NCBI GenBank assembly: GCA_040222995.1
Contig: JAVKBW010000046.1
Location: forward strand, 62,001-126,000
DNA length: 64,000 bases
Direction of reading: 5' to 3'
Origin: JAVKBW01 sp040222995
Lineage (GTDB): Bacteria; Pseudomonadota; Alphaproteobacteria; UBA8366; Aestuariispiraceae
This document shows positions 49,000-57,740 of the stretch, in pieces. A model generated the notes under the pieces. It had not been told where the DNA came from, ran no database searches, and worked only from the letters and a program-made list of their open reading frames with translations. Made by a program: the position numbers and the translations under genes. The number at the start of each line of letters is the position of its first letter. Positions within the stretch are counted from its first letter, which is position 1.

Positions 49000-49046
49000 C
49001 CGTCGGTTCAAAGAAGGATTGTCGTTTGATTACCTTAACCCGACGG
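49000..49046. promoter_or_regulatory. Imperfect inverted repeat in the glxA-like/M24 gap
   Basis: CCGTCGGTT (49000-49008) and AACCCGACGG (49037-49046) are inverted copies apart from one extra base, 28 bases apart, in the 125-base divergent gap. They may be the operator of the GlxA-type regulator. Confidence 0.3.
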
Positions 49047-49112
49047 ATAATTGAGTGAAAGCGTGATTGGCGCGTGAAAGGATTTTAACGGACAAGGGTA
49101 ACAGGGGCCGCC

Positions 49113-50318
49113 ATGTACGCTGAAATTCGCAACCGTTTGCGGGAAAATCTGGGTTCAGCCGGGGTCGATGTCTACATCGCCTGTACACCGGCGAATGTTA
49201 CCTATGCCTCCGGTTTCCGAAGCGCCTTTATCGACCTGTCGTGGCAGATGACCGGGACGGATATGGTGGTGCTGCCAGTGGAACCGGCGCTGGAACCGGC
49301 GATCATCGTCAGCGACTATTGCCGTCCCGATGCGGCGGCGCAGTCGGACATCGCCGATATCCGCACCTATTCGATGTGGACGGAATGCCGGCCCTATGCC
49401 GATGTATCCGGCCGCAGCAACGGGCCGGACGCCCGCCTTGTTCCGCGGCCGGAACAGTACGATCCGGACGAAATTTTCGGACAGGTGAAAGCAGTGCTGC
49501 AGGATCGCGGACTGGCGCAAGCGCGGATCGGCAGCGACCTGACCCTGATGAAACACGGCACGTTCGAGGCTTTGCGGCGGACGTTTCCGGATAACGTGCT
49601 GATCGATTGCGAGGCGGTTCTGTACGAAACCCGGCGTATTAAACACGGTGAGGAAGTCCGCCGGCTGCGCCGCGCCGCCTTTCTGTTCGATGCCGGGTTC
49701 GAGAATGCCGTCGCCAATCTTCATGCCGGGCAGCGCGTCGACGAGGTCAGGGCGAATTTCGATGTCGGCGTTTTCGCGGCGCAACGGCTGAATCCGGGGG
49801 AGGGGCTTTCCGAACGCACCTTCTTTTTTCCCCATATCGGGAAAGGATCGAATGCGGTTGTGCAGTTTGGCGATATCGTCAAGCTGGACTGCGGCGCGAA
49901 AGTCGACGGCTACTGGAGCGACGCTTGCCGCTATGTCTGCCTCGGCGAACCGGATTCGGACCAGCGGGCGGTGCATGACGCGCTGCTCGCCGGTTACGAG
50001 ACCGGCCTGTCGATGATCCGGCCGGGCACGGTGTTCCGCGACATCTATCGGGCGATCATTGAAACCGTGCGCGAACACGGCCTGCCGTATTATTCCCGCG
50101 GGCATTTCGGCCATTCGGTCGGCATGGACGACCAGATCGAGGAGCCGCCTTTCATCGGGCCGAACGATTCCGTGATGCAGGCCGGCATGGTGATCAGCCT
50201 GGAAGTGCCGTTCTATCCGGCCGATGTCGGCGGGTTCAATATCGAGGATAATATTCTGGTGACCGAAGACGGCTGCGAGTTGCTGACCAACCTGACGCGG
50301 GATCTGGTTTCGGTTTAG
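49113..50318 (+). CDS. M24 family metallopeptidase (Xaa-Pro type)
   Basis: A 401-residue pita-bread-fold enzyme of the creatinase/prolidase/aminopeptidase P group. The N-terminal domain is followed by the C-terminal catalytic domain, whose metal ligands are visible: Asp pair in VKLDCGAKVDGYWSDACRYV, His in GHFGHSVGMDDQIEEPPF, Glu in ISLEVPFYP and Glu in FNIEDNILVTEDG. Some family members are creatinases or DMSP lyases, so the substrate cannot be assigned. It is divergent from the GlxA-type regulator and converges with the CocE-like hydrolase. Confidence 0.9.
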   Translation: MYAEIRNRLRENLGSAGVDVYIACTPANVTYASGFRSAFIDLSWQMTGTDMVVLPVEPALEPAIIVSDYCRPDAAAQSDIADIRTYSMWTECRPYADVSGRSNGPDARLVPRPEQYDPDEIFGQVKAVLQDRGLAQARIGSDLTLMKHGTFEALRRTFPDNVLIDCEAVLYETRRIKHGEEVRRLRRAAFLFDAGFENAVANLHAGQRVDEVRANFDVGVFAAQRLNPGEGLSERTFFFPHIGKGSNAVVQFGDIVKLDCGAKVDGYWSDACRYVCLGEPDSDQRAVHDALLAGYETGLSMIRPGTVFRDIYRAIIETVREHGLPYYSRGHFGHSVGMDDQIEEPPFIGPNDSVMQAGMVISLEVPFYPADVGGFNIEDNILVTEDGCELLTNLTRDLVSV

Positions 50319-50327
50319 ACCCTGACC

Positions 50328-52346
50328 CTACACTCTTTTAACGGCGATTTCGGCGGTGTCGGCATGAACCGGCCGGTCGGCCTCAAAGGCCCGGACGAAG
50401 CTGCGCACCCGGAAGGCGCCGGCGTCGGCGGAAACCACCACCTCGCTTTCAATCTTTGCGGACCAGCCGTTCCGGGCGAACCGGATCGTGTTGGCGAAAA
50501 CGGCCTGCGCTGAAAGCGCATCATTCTCCGTACTCGTGAATGTCTGTGTTTCCGTCATGCTGGTTTCCATGCCGGTCTCTTCGATGCGGAACGCGCCATG
50601 GTCCCGGGTCTGGGTCCGGGCGGCCCGGTCGCCGCCGTCATCCTGCACGATGTCGAGACTTAGCGAGTCAGGCCGTATCCATGTCAGACCGGCGGGCGGC
50701 GGTATCGATGCGTCCGGCGGGTCGGGCGCATCCGCTGCAAGGCCGGCCGGCAGATAGGGCAACGACAGAACGCCGGCACTGGGAAGCAGGGTCACGGTGG
50801 CCGGAACCGCTTCCGGCCAGACCAGCGGCCAGGCCCGGGTCGAGATGGAAAGCCGTAACCGGCCCCCGGCGGGCAAACGGTGCGCCAGAGCGTCCAGCGG
50901 CACGGTAACGGAAATCGGTTCATCGACCGGCATATCCAGCGGCGCGTCGAAGCCGCCGCGGAACCGCAGGTTCAGAAGCCCCATCGTCAGCGGCTGAATA
51001 TCGTTATCCGGCAGCACCGATGACAGCCTCACGATCAGGTGTCCGGCCGGGCAATCGGATGTAAGCGTAACGGTCAGCGACGGTTGTCCGAACACCTCCA
51101 GCGGCGCTTCAAGCACGGGCAGGTCGAACACCGCCGCGCCGGTTTCAAGGTCGCGAGGATCGATAACGTTGCCGTTGCCCCGACCCTGTGTCAGCCACTG
51201 GTCCGCCGCGATGGCGGCGCAAAGCGGCGTGCAGACGGTGACCGGTTCCGCTGCGCCGGACAGGTAAAGCCGTTTCTCCGGCAGGGCCGACAGGCCCGAA
51301 ATCGGCAGGCTCTTCCAGCATCCGTCCCGCGCCTTGCCACGCGTCGCGGCCGGGGCCGGGTCTTCGAGATAGAGGCGGGCCATACCGTCGGCATCCGTCG
51401 CAGGCGCATCGTCGCGCAGCCAGCGGTTCCACCAGTCGGTGGCGATCTGCAGAAATCCGGCCCGTGGTTTCGTGCCGGCAAGGTGCGGGTATTCGTGGCC
51501 CCAGGGCCCGGCCAGCAGATCGTGCGGACAGGTCAGGCCGGCGGCCAGCCGCAAGGCGGCGTTGCGGTAATCGTCGGCCCAGCCGGCGACGATCAGCGTG
51601 GCGGCTTCGATCGCGCCATAATTTTCCGAAACCGATCCGTGCCGCCAGTACTCGTCAAGCGTCTGATGCGACAGCCAGGTCTGCAGAACGTCCGGTGCGG
51701 CATCCAGCCGATCGAGCCATTCCGCGCGCCAGCCCGCGCCGAAACTTTCCGGGTCCGGCGGCCGCTGCGCGTACAGGCGAAAGGTCGCCCCCCAGGCAAG
51801 CCCGGCGGTCAGCAGGCAGCCGTTCTTGTAGTGAATGTCATCGGTGAACCGGTTGTCGGTGCCATGCACCGGGATGATCGCCTTCAGCGAGGGCGGCCGC
51901 CTTGCGGCGACCTGTAGGGCGGCGTTCGCCCCCCAGGACAGGCCGTACAGACCGGTTTTACCGGAACACCAGCGCCGGTTCGCGATCCAGGCCAGCGCCT
52001 CGATACAATCGTCCTGTTCCTGCCGAACATATTCATCCATCGGGGCGCCGGTGGAATCGCCGGCTCCGGCGGGCTGCAACCGGATCGACGCGAATCCGTG
52101 ACCGGCGAACCAGGGGTGGATCAGCGCGTCGCGCGGATACGAGGCGTCGCGGTGCCGGTAGGGGTCGTATTCGATGACGGCGGGAACCGGGGTTTCATCG
52201 GCGCTAACCGGTAGCCACAACCGGGCCGACAGAATGCGACCGTCGGACATCGGTATTCTCAGATCGGGTTCGATCCGGATGTCATGCGGAAAGTCCCGCA
52301 CGATCTCCGTATCGCCGTCAGTCGACCCCGACATGTCGCCCATCAT
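50328..52346 (-). CDS. CocE/NonD family hydrolase
   Basis: A 672-residue serine hydrolase. The alpha/beta-hydrolase part (about 25-330) carries the nucleophile Ser137 in GLYGLSWGANAALQ, an Asp in GWADDYRNAAL and a His in GPWGHEYPHLAGT, a full triad. The X-Pro dipeptidyl-peptidase C-terminal domain follows (about 380-560), then a further ~110-residue domain seen in the longer members. Esters or acyl amides are the likely substrates. ATG 52346 and ATG 52343 are adjacent; AAGGTG precedes them. It is 107 bases downstream of the binding-protein gene on the same strand, possibly one operon. Confidence 0.9.
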   Translation of the reverse strand: MMGDMSGSTDGDTEIVRDFPHDIRIEPDLRIPMSDGRILSARLWLPVSADETPVPAVIEYDPYRHRDASYPRDALIHPWFAGHGFASIRLQPAGAGDSTGAPMDEYVRQEQDDCIEALAWIANRRWCSGKTGLYGLSWGANAALQVAARRPPSLKAIIPVHGTDNRFTDDIHYKNGCLLTAGLAWGATFRLYAQRPPDPESFGAGWRAEWLDRLDAAPDVLQTWLSHQTLDEYWRHGSVSENYGAIEAATLIVAGWADDYRNAALRLAAGLTCPHDLLAGPWGHEYPHLAGTKPRAGFLQIATDWWNRWLRDDAPATDADGMARLYLEDPAPAATRGKARDGCWKSLPISGLSALPEKRLYLSGAAEPVTVCTPLCAAIAADQWLTQGRGNGNVIDPRDLETGAAVFDLPVLEAPLEVFGQPSLTVTLTSDCPAGHLIVRLSSVLPDNDIQPLTMGLLNLRFRGGFDAPLDMPVDEPISVTVPLDALAHRLPAGGRLRLSISTRAWPLVWPEAVPATVTLLPSAGVLSLPYLPAGLAADAPDPPDASIPPPAGLTWIRPDSLSLDIVQDDGGDRAARTQTRDHGAFRIEETGMETSMTETQTFTSTENDALSAQAVFANTIRFARNGWSAKIESEVVVSADAGAFRVRSFVRAFEADRPVHADTAEIAVKRV

Positions 52347-52452
52347 TCACCTTTGTATTGCTGACGGATTCGTTGCGTAAAAGTTCGGCCGGACCTGATG
52401 CGCCAGATCCGGCCGGAGTCAAACAGCGAGCCTGCTTGTTGCGTCTAATCCG

Positions 52453-54045
52453 TCAGGCGAACCACCAGCGGTCAGCCAGACGATAACCATCCATGTCCCA
52501 GTTGGCGGCGACCGCGCCGTGACCCATCTTGCCGGAAGCGGCGATCAGGTCAGCCGCGAATACCGGCACGACCTGGCCGCCGTTATTGCTGACGATGCGC
52601 TGCATCTCGACATACATGGCGCGGCGCTTTTCCTCGTCCAGCTCGGCGCGCGCTTCCAGAACCATCCTGTCGAACTTCTCGTTCTTCCAGTAGGCGTCGT
52701 TGTAGTCGGCGGTGCTGAGATAACCTTCCGTGAACTGCCAGTCTTCGGTCGGCCGGCCGCTCCAGTAGGAAATGCACCACGGCTTGTTCATCCAGACATT
52801 GCTCCAGTAGCCGTCCGCCGGCTGCCGAACGACCTCGATCTCCAGCCCGGCGGCCCTGGCGCTTTCTGCGTACAGAACCGCCATGTCGATGGCGCCCTCG
52901 AAAGCGACGTCTGAGGCGTTGAGCTGAATCTTCACGCCTTCCATTCCCGCTTTCCTGAGATGATGCCGCGCCTTGTCCGGGTCGTACTGCCGCTGCGGCA
53001 GTTCCTGCTCGGTTGCGATATAGCGGTTGAAATCGCCGATCGGATGGTCGTTGCCCAGCGCGCCGTAGCCGAACAGGATCTTGTTCAGAATTTCCTCGCG
53101 CGGGCAGTAGTACTTGACGGCCAGCCGCAGGTCGTTGTTGTCGAAAGGCGCGGTGTCGCAGCGCATCGGCAGGGTGTAGTGCTTGTATCCGTTCTGCACG
53201 ACGACGTTCAGCCCGCTGACCGCGTCCAGCCTTCCGGCCGTGCTGCGTTCGACCCGGTTGATGACATCGACCTCGCCGGTGGTCAGCGCCGATGTGCGGG
53301 AACTGACATCCTCGATGGCGATGGTTTCGACCTCGTCGAAATTGGCGTGGTCCGCCTTCCAGTAATTCGGATTGCGGCGGGAAAACGCGCGCACGCCCGG
53401 CTCCCATTCCTCCAGAGTATAGCCGCCCGTGCCGATGCCCGAATCATGGTTTTCGGCGCCCTCGGGATAGATTTGCAGGCGCGGGTCGCTCAGCAGAAAC
53501 GGAAAATCCGCATTGCCGGACGCCAGCGTGATGGCGACGCCATTTGCGCCGTCATCCTTCAGGTCGGTGATATCGGCGAACAGCGATTTCAGAAACGACT
53601 TCGAGACTTCGCTGCGGTGATGGTTGATCGAGGCGATGACATCGGCCGGCGTCAGGGTCTTGCCGTTGTGGAACTCCACGCCCTTGCGCAGCCGCAGACG
53701 AAAGCCGGTGGCGTCGTTGCTGGTCGGCTCCCATGATTCCGCAAGCTCGGGTATAAGTTCGCCGTTGCCGCCGACCTCGATAAGACCGTTGCGGCACTGG
53801 CCGATGGCGACGACCGCCGCCATGGCGCTGAACGGCAGGTTGGGGTCCAGCGTATCCGATGTCGAGCTGCCGGAGATGCCCATCCGCAGCCGGCCGCCGC
53901 GTTTCGGCCCGCCGGCTTTCGCCGGGACCGTGCCGGCGCCGACCAGGGCCGCGCCGCCGACAGCCGCGCCGGTGGCGAGAAGGGTGCGGCGGGTCACGCC
54001 GCCGGTGTTGAATCGCTCTGAGGGCCCTGTTTTTCCTGTTGTCAT
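52453..54045 (-). CDS. ABC transporter substrate-binding protein, family 5
   Basis: A 530-residue solute-binding protein of the dipeptide/oligopeptide (SBP_bac_5) family. The N-terminus has a twin-arginine-type signal, TRRTLLATGAAVGGAALVGAG, so it is probably exported by Tat. Domain motifs are LIPELAESWEP, FRLRLRKGVEFHNGKTLTPA, and DPDKARHHLRKAGM. No permease or ATPase gene is adjacent, so the transporter is incomplete in this window. ATG 54043-54045 has GAAGGAGAG upstream. It is followed on the same strand by the CocE-like hydrolase, which may act on the imported compound. Confidence 0.92.
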   Translation of the reverse strand: MTTGKTGPSERFNTGGVTRRTLLATGAAVGGAALVGAGTVPAKAGGPKRGGRLRMGISGSSTSDTLDPNLPFSAMAAVVAIGQCRNGLIEVGGNGELIPELAESWEPTSNDATGFRLRLRKGVEFHNGKTLTPADVIASINHHRSEVSKSFLKSLFADITDLKDDGANGVAITLASGNADFPFLLSDPRLQIYPEGAENHDSGIGTGGYTLEEWEPGVRAFSRRNPNYWKADHANFDEVETIAIEDVSSRTSALTTGEVDVINRVERSTAGRLDAVSGLNVVVQNGYKHYTLPMRCDTAPFDNNDLRLAVKYYCPREEILNKILFGYGALGNDHPIGDFNRYIATEQELPQRQYDPDKARHHLRKAGMEGVKIQLNASDVAFEGAIDMAVLYAESARAAGLEIEVVRQPADGYWSNVWMNKPWCISYWSGRPTEDWQFTEGYLSTADYNDAYWKNEKFDRMVLEARAELDEEKRRAMYVEMQRIVSNNGGQVVPVFAADLIAASGKMGHGAVAANWDMDGYRLADRWWFA

Positions 54046-54168
54046 GCCGGTCTCTCCTTCGGACAGGTTATCGCTGGAATGGCGAAGTATCCGGCGTGAC
54101 AACAAAACAGCAGATCAAGCAAACGACAAAATAGACCTGTTAATCGTCATAAGAACGGGTGGCATGGC

Positions 54169-54801
54169 TCAGGCCTTTTCGCCCCTGACGGCGGCCCAGA
54201 ATTCGGCCTGGGAATTGCTGCGCGGGAATTCGTTATCAGGCGCCGGTTTTCCCAGAAATGCGCAAAGCGGTATCCAGCCTTCGGCGACATCGAACACCAG
54301 CAGGCGTTCGCGCGGCAGCGTCGAGGTCACGTCTTCGATGCGTTTCCGGTAGGCGGCGAGAACGGCGGCGTCGTCGTCCAGCGCGTTGCCGAACGTCTTC
54401 TTGGTGATGATCCCGTCCGCCATTTTCATGGTTGCGCTGACATGCGGATCGGGGATCTCGCCGCGCATTTCCAGCACCGGCTTGATGGTTGCCGAAAAGC
54501 TCTTCAGCCACTTTTCCGGCGGCCGGGTGCTGAGGATCACCTTCGCATCGGGATAAAACGCCGCCAGTTCGCGCCAGTAATGCGCGCTCGGCCAGTCGAT
54601 GCTGGATGCGTAGCCGTCGAAGACCGCGTTCCAGTCGACCGCCTCGCCGCGCGCCAGCGCCTCCCAGTGCGGCAATTGTTCGGGATGTTCCAGAACCTCA
54701 TGCATGTGATGGCATGGGCCGAAACCAAGCTGTTCCAGCGCCATCTTGATCGACAGGGTGCCGGTGCGGCCGAACCCGGCCCCGATGACGGATAATGTCA
54801 T
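54169..54801 (-). CDS. Sulfotransferase family protein
   Basis: A 210-residue PAPS-dependent sulfotransferase-like protein (Sulfotransfer_4 type). The 5'-phosphosulfate loop is GAGFGRTGTLSIKMALEQLG, and the 3'-phosphate-binding part is KVILSTRPPEKWLKSF. The conserved ending LLVFDVAEGWIPLCAFLG and the closing helix are present. Acceptors of this branch are not known. AAGGA precedes the ATG. It stands between two larger minus-strand genes with gaps of about 60 and 120 bases and could be cotranscribed with either. Confidence 0.88.
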   Translation of the reverse strand: MTLSVIGAGFGRTGTLSIKMALEQLGFGPCHHMHEVLEHPEQLPHWEALARGEAVDWNAVFDGYASSIDWPSAHYWRELAAFYPDAKVILSTRPPEKWLKSFSATIKPVLEMRGEIPDPHVSATMKMADGIITKKTFGNALDDDAAVLAAYRKRIEDVTSTLPRERLLVFDVAEGWIPLCAFLGKPAPDNEFPRSNSQAEFWAAVRGEKA

Positions 54802-54861
54802 GAATGGTCCTTCCCTTTTATGACGAAACCAGTGTGACGGGATTTCGGCCGTGTGGCGACA

Positions 54862-56907
54862 TTATTCCGCCCCCCGTTCCAGCCCGTCCCGCGACCCGGC
54901 CGAGGTTTCCGCCGCATCGCACCGGGCGATCAGTTTGTCCAGCGCATCGTCGTCGGCCCAGACTTCGCGGCATTTCTCGAAATGGCCGCGCGCTTCGGTA
55001 TAGCGACGGTTCGCCATGCATTCGACACCGTCGAGATAGGTTTCCAGCATGGCCTCGCGGAACCCCGGTTCGCGCTGCCGGGAAAACCCGGTGACAGCGA
55101 AAATCTCGACCTCCCGCGACTTGCCCTTCACCGTCACCTTGCCGAGCGACTGCAGGGTATAGGCGTCCGGGTTCTGCAATTGCCGCCGTGTGTGATCTGT
55201 GATGATGATCGACCGGCCGTAATCCTTGGTCAGGCCCTCGACCCGGGAGGCGAGATTGACCGTGTCGCTGATCACCGTGCCGTCCAGCCGGTGCGCCTCG
55301 CCGACCGTGCCCAGCATCAGCGGGCCGGTATTGATGCCGATGCCGATTTCGATGTCGCCGCGGCCGGCTTCCTTGCGGGTTTTGTTGTAGATCTTCAGCC
55401 GGTCGATCATGTGGGCGGCGGCGTCCAGCGCATCGTCCGGCGTTTCGAACAGGGCCATGATGCTGTCGCCGATATACTTGTCGATGAAACCGTCATAAGT
55501 ACGGATGATCGGCCCCATGCGGCCGAAATAGTTGTTGATGAAGCGGAAGTTCTGGTCCGGCGTCATTTCCTCGGACAGGGCGGTGAACGACCGGATATCA
55601 GAAAACATGACGGACATTTCACGGGCGATGAAATCGCCCAGATCGACCGACGCGATGCTGTCTTTTTTCAACAGGGTCAGGAACGGGCGCGGCACGAAGC
55701 GTTCGATGGACTTGTTGATCAGCGACAACGCCTTGCTGCCGGCCTCGATCTCGTCGTTCATGCGTTTCAGATTGTCGATCTGGCCCTGAATGGCGTTCTG
55801 CATGGTCTGGAAGCTGCGGGCGAGGTCGCCGATTTCATCCTTCCGGTCGATATCGGCAATGGTGGTGCGCAGGTCGCCCTCGGCGATCAATGTGGTCTGT
55901 TCCTGCAGCCGTTTGATCGGCCGCACCAGCACGCCATCGAACAGCCGCACCGCGAGAAACAGCAGAACCGGAATCACCACGACCAGCGCGATGGCGCTAC
56001 CGCGAAGGATCGCCTGCATCGCCTCGTCCGGCAGGCCGACATCGTAGGTGACGGCGCTGACCATCGCCTTGTTTTCGCCGGGCGCGGCGGCGGCCATGCC
56101 CTTGCGGCGGCTGAACTGGCGCTGATAGACCGTGACCCAGCGTCCGTTCGTGACGATATGGGTGGGCACGTCCCGCAGCGTTTCGGCAATGGCGTCGTCA
56201 AGACGGTTGCCTTCCTGCAGAACCGACCAGCCGCCGCTTTCGGTGATCAGGAAGACATCGACATCGCTGACTTCCCGGTTGGTATCGGCGACGCCCTGAA
56301 ACAGCCGGTCGAAAACCAGACTTCGGAACCAGGCGTCGTATTCCTGCTCGACGAATGCGCGCAGGCCGATCGAGGCCTCGATCAGATACGGGGCGTCTTC
56401 CGGCGCATAATAGCTGTAGCTGTTCAGCTTTCCGGTTTTCTGGGAAACCGCCAGAGCGTCGCTCATCACCTCGTTCGACGCGAAGACCGTCGCGAGGTAG
56501 GTATCGAAGCCGCCGGTCTTGAAATCGAGCCCCCTGTCGGGTTCGAAATTGGTGTTGAACACGACGAAATCGGGCGACACGAAATAAATCGAATCCAGCC
56601 CGTATTGCCCGGCGATGGCGTCGATCTGCGCCGGTGTCAGATCCGCCGGGTCGATGCCGTCGCGCGCCAGATCGCGCTGGATCGCCGGCAGAACCTGCTG
56701 CATATGTGTGCCGATGGACGCGTCGACCGCGACCAGCGCCTGGTCGAACAGGGTGAATTTTTCCGAGATCGACGCGCTGATGGTAATCAGGTCCTCGTCG
56801 CCGACCTCCGACAGCAGATCGCGAACATGAACGGCGACCGTCACCAGAACCGCGGTTACGGTGACCAGCAACAGGCTGGTCAGAAAAATAACGACGCGCC
56901 GGGTCAT
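54862..56907 (-). CDS. Adenylate/guanylate cyclase with sensor and HAMP
   Basis: A 681-residue membrane receptor cyclase. Order: membrane segment (about 4-26), periplasmic sensing domain of Cache type (to ~325), second membrane segment (SAIALVVVIPVLLFLAVRLF), HAMP with VLVRPIKRLQEQTTLIAEGD, a short coiled segment, and a class III cyclase domain with metal-binding Asp in VMFSDIRSFTALSEEM and in DKYIGDSIMALFE, and the GIGINTGPLMLGTVG and SDTVNLASRVEGLTK segments. It should make cAMP or cGMP in response to an outside signal. ATG 56905-56907 follows GAGGA; the frame extends upstream but without a better start. Confidence 0.93.
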   Translation of the reverse strand: MTRRVVIFLTSLLLVTVTAVLVTVAVHVRDLLSEVGDEDLITISASISEKFTLFDQALVAVDASIGTHMQQVLPAIQRDLARDGIDPADLTPAQIDAIAGQYGLDSIYFVSPDFVVFNTNFEPDRGLDFKTGGFDTYLATVFASNEVMSDALAVSQKTGKLNSYSYYAPEDAPYLIEASIGLRAFVEQEYDAWFRSLVFDRLFQGVADTNREVSDVDVFLITESGGWSVLQEGNRLDDAIAETLRDVPTHIVTNGRWVTVYQRQFSRRKGMAAAAPGENKAMVSAVTYDVGLPDEAMQAILRGSAIALVVVIPVLLFLAVRLFDGVLVRPIKRLQEQTTLIAEGDLRTTIADIDRKDEIGDLARSFQTMQNAIQGQIDNLKRMNDEIEAGSKALSLINKSIERFVPRPFLTLLKKDSIASVDLGDFIAREMSVMFSDIRSFTALSEEMTPDQNFRFINNYFGRMGPIIRTYDGFIDKYIGDSIMALFETPDDALDAAAHMIDRLKIYNKTRKEAGRGDIEIGIGINTGPLMLGTVGEAHRLDGTVISDTVNLASRVEGLTKDYGRSIIITDHTRRQLQNPDAYTLQSLGKVTVKGKSREVEIFAVTGFSRQREPGFREAMLETYLDGVECMANRRYTEARGHFEKCREVWADDDALDKLIARCDAAETSAGSRDGLERGAE

Positions 56908-57086
56908 TCCGGGATTTCCTCGCCAACTTCTGTCCTCGACATCGACGGAGACTTTGGAAGCCTTCAACCGGTCAATGCAAGCGCAAAGCATCCGCCGGAA
57001 GCCGGCCCGGCTTCCGTATCGCAGGCACGGACGGAAAAGCCGCGCGCAGCCTTGAAATTTCCCGACCCCGCGACAGCTTACTCGTC

Positions 57087-57665
57087 ATGCGCCCGTCATC
57101 CTGCTCATTATCCGGATTGCTTCTTGCCCTGACACTGCTGTTTTCCGTGCCGATGGCCGCTATGGCGGCCGATCCGTGGCAGGCGGTCCGCGACGGCAGG
57201 GCCTTCGCGATGATCCGGCACGCGCTGGCGCCCGGCACCGGCGACCCGGCGAGTTTCGATGTGTCGGACTGTTCGACCCAGCGCAATCTGGACGATGCCG
57301 GCCGCCGGCAGGCGGAACGGCTGGGTGACATTTTCCGCGAAAACGGCATCGCCGAGGCGGATGTTTTCACCAGCGCCTGGTGCCGCTGCCGGGATACCGC
57401 GACGCTGATGGATCTGGGCGCGGTTACGGTTCTGCCGCCGCTGAACTCGTTCTTCCGCAACCGGTCGAGAGAGGCCGGACAGATGCGGGCGCTGAAAGAC
57501 TGGCTGGCGGCGCGGCAATCCTCAGCACCGCTGGTGCTGGTCACGCATCAGGTCAACATCACCGCGCTGACCGATGTCTTTCCGCAATCCGGCGAGATAA
57601 TCTTCGTAGCCGGCGATCCGGCGGACGGGTTCAGGGTGATCGCGCGGGTGGCGACGGACGACTGA
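57087..57665 (+). CDS. Secreted histidine phosphatase family protein
   Basis: A 192-residue protein with a signal peptide (LLLALTLLFSVPMAAMAAD), hence periplasmic. The catalytic motif is FAMIRHALAPGTGDP, with RHA in place of the usual RHG. The second Arg sits in TSAWCRCRDTATLMDLG and the second His in LVLVTHQVNITALTD. Similar proteins occur widely as periplasmic histidine phosphatases of unknown substrate. It is divergent from the cyclase gene and converges on the permease gene. It is unrelated in detail to the cytoplasmic phosphatase at 26176-26742. Confidence 0.87.
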   Translation: MRPSSCSLSGLLLALTLLFSVPMAAMAADPWQAVRDGRAFAMIRHALAPGTGDPASFDVSDCSTQRNLDDAGRRQAERLGDIFRENGIAEADVFTSAWCRCRDTATLMDLGAVTVLPPLNSFFRNRSREAGQMRALKDWLAARQSSAPLVLVTHQVNITALTDVFPQSGEIIFVAGDPADGFRVIARVATDD

Positions 57666-57740
57666 CGCCGGCGGCTGGACGGTCCCGGGAATTCCGGATT
57701 CCGAAACCCTGTCCTGCCGTCGGCTGTCAGTGATGTCCCG

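Noticed and set aside
54853..57132. A 759-codon open frame opposite the adenylate cyclase gene
   Set aside because: It is a mirror of the cyclase coding sequence in GC-rich DNA, with a biased, repetitive composition and no domain. The cyclase frame has all expected motifs.
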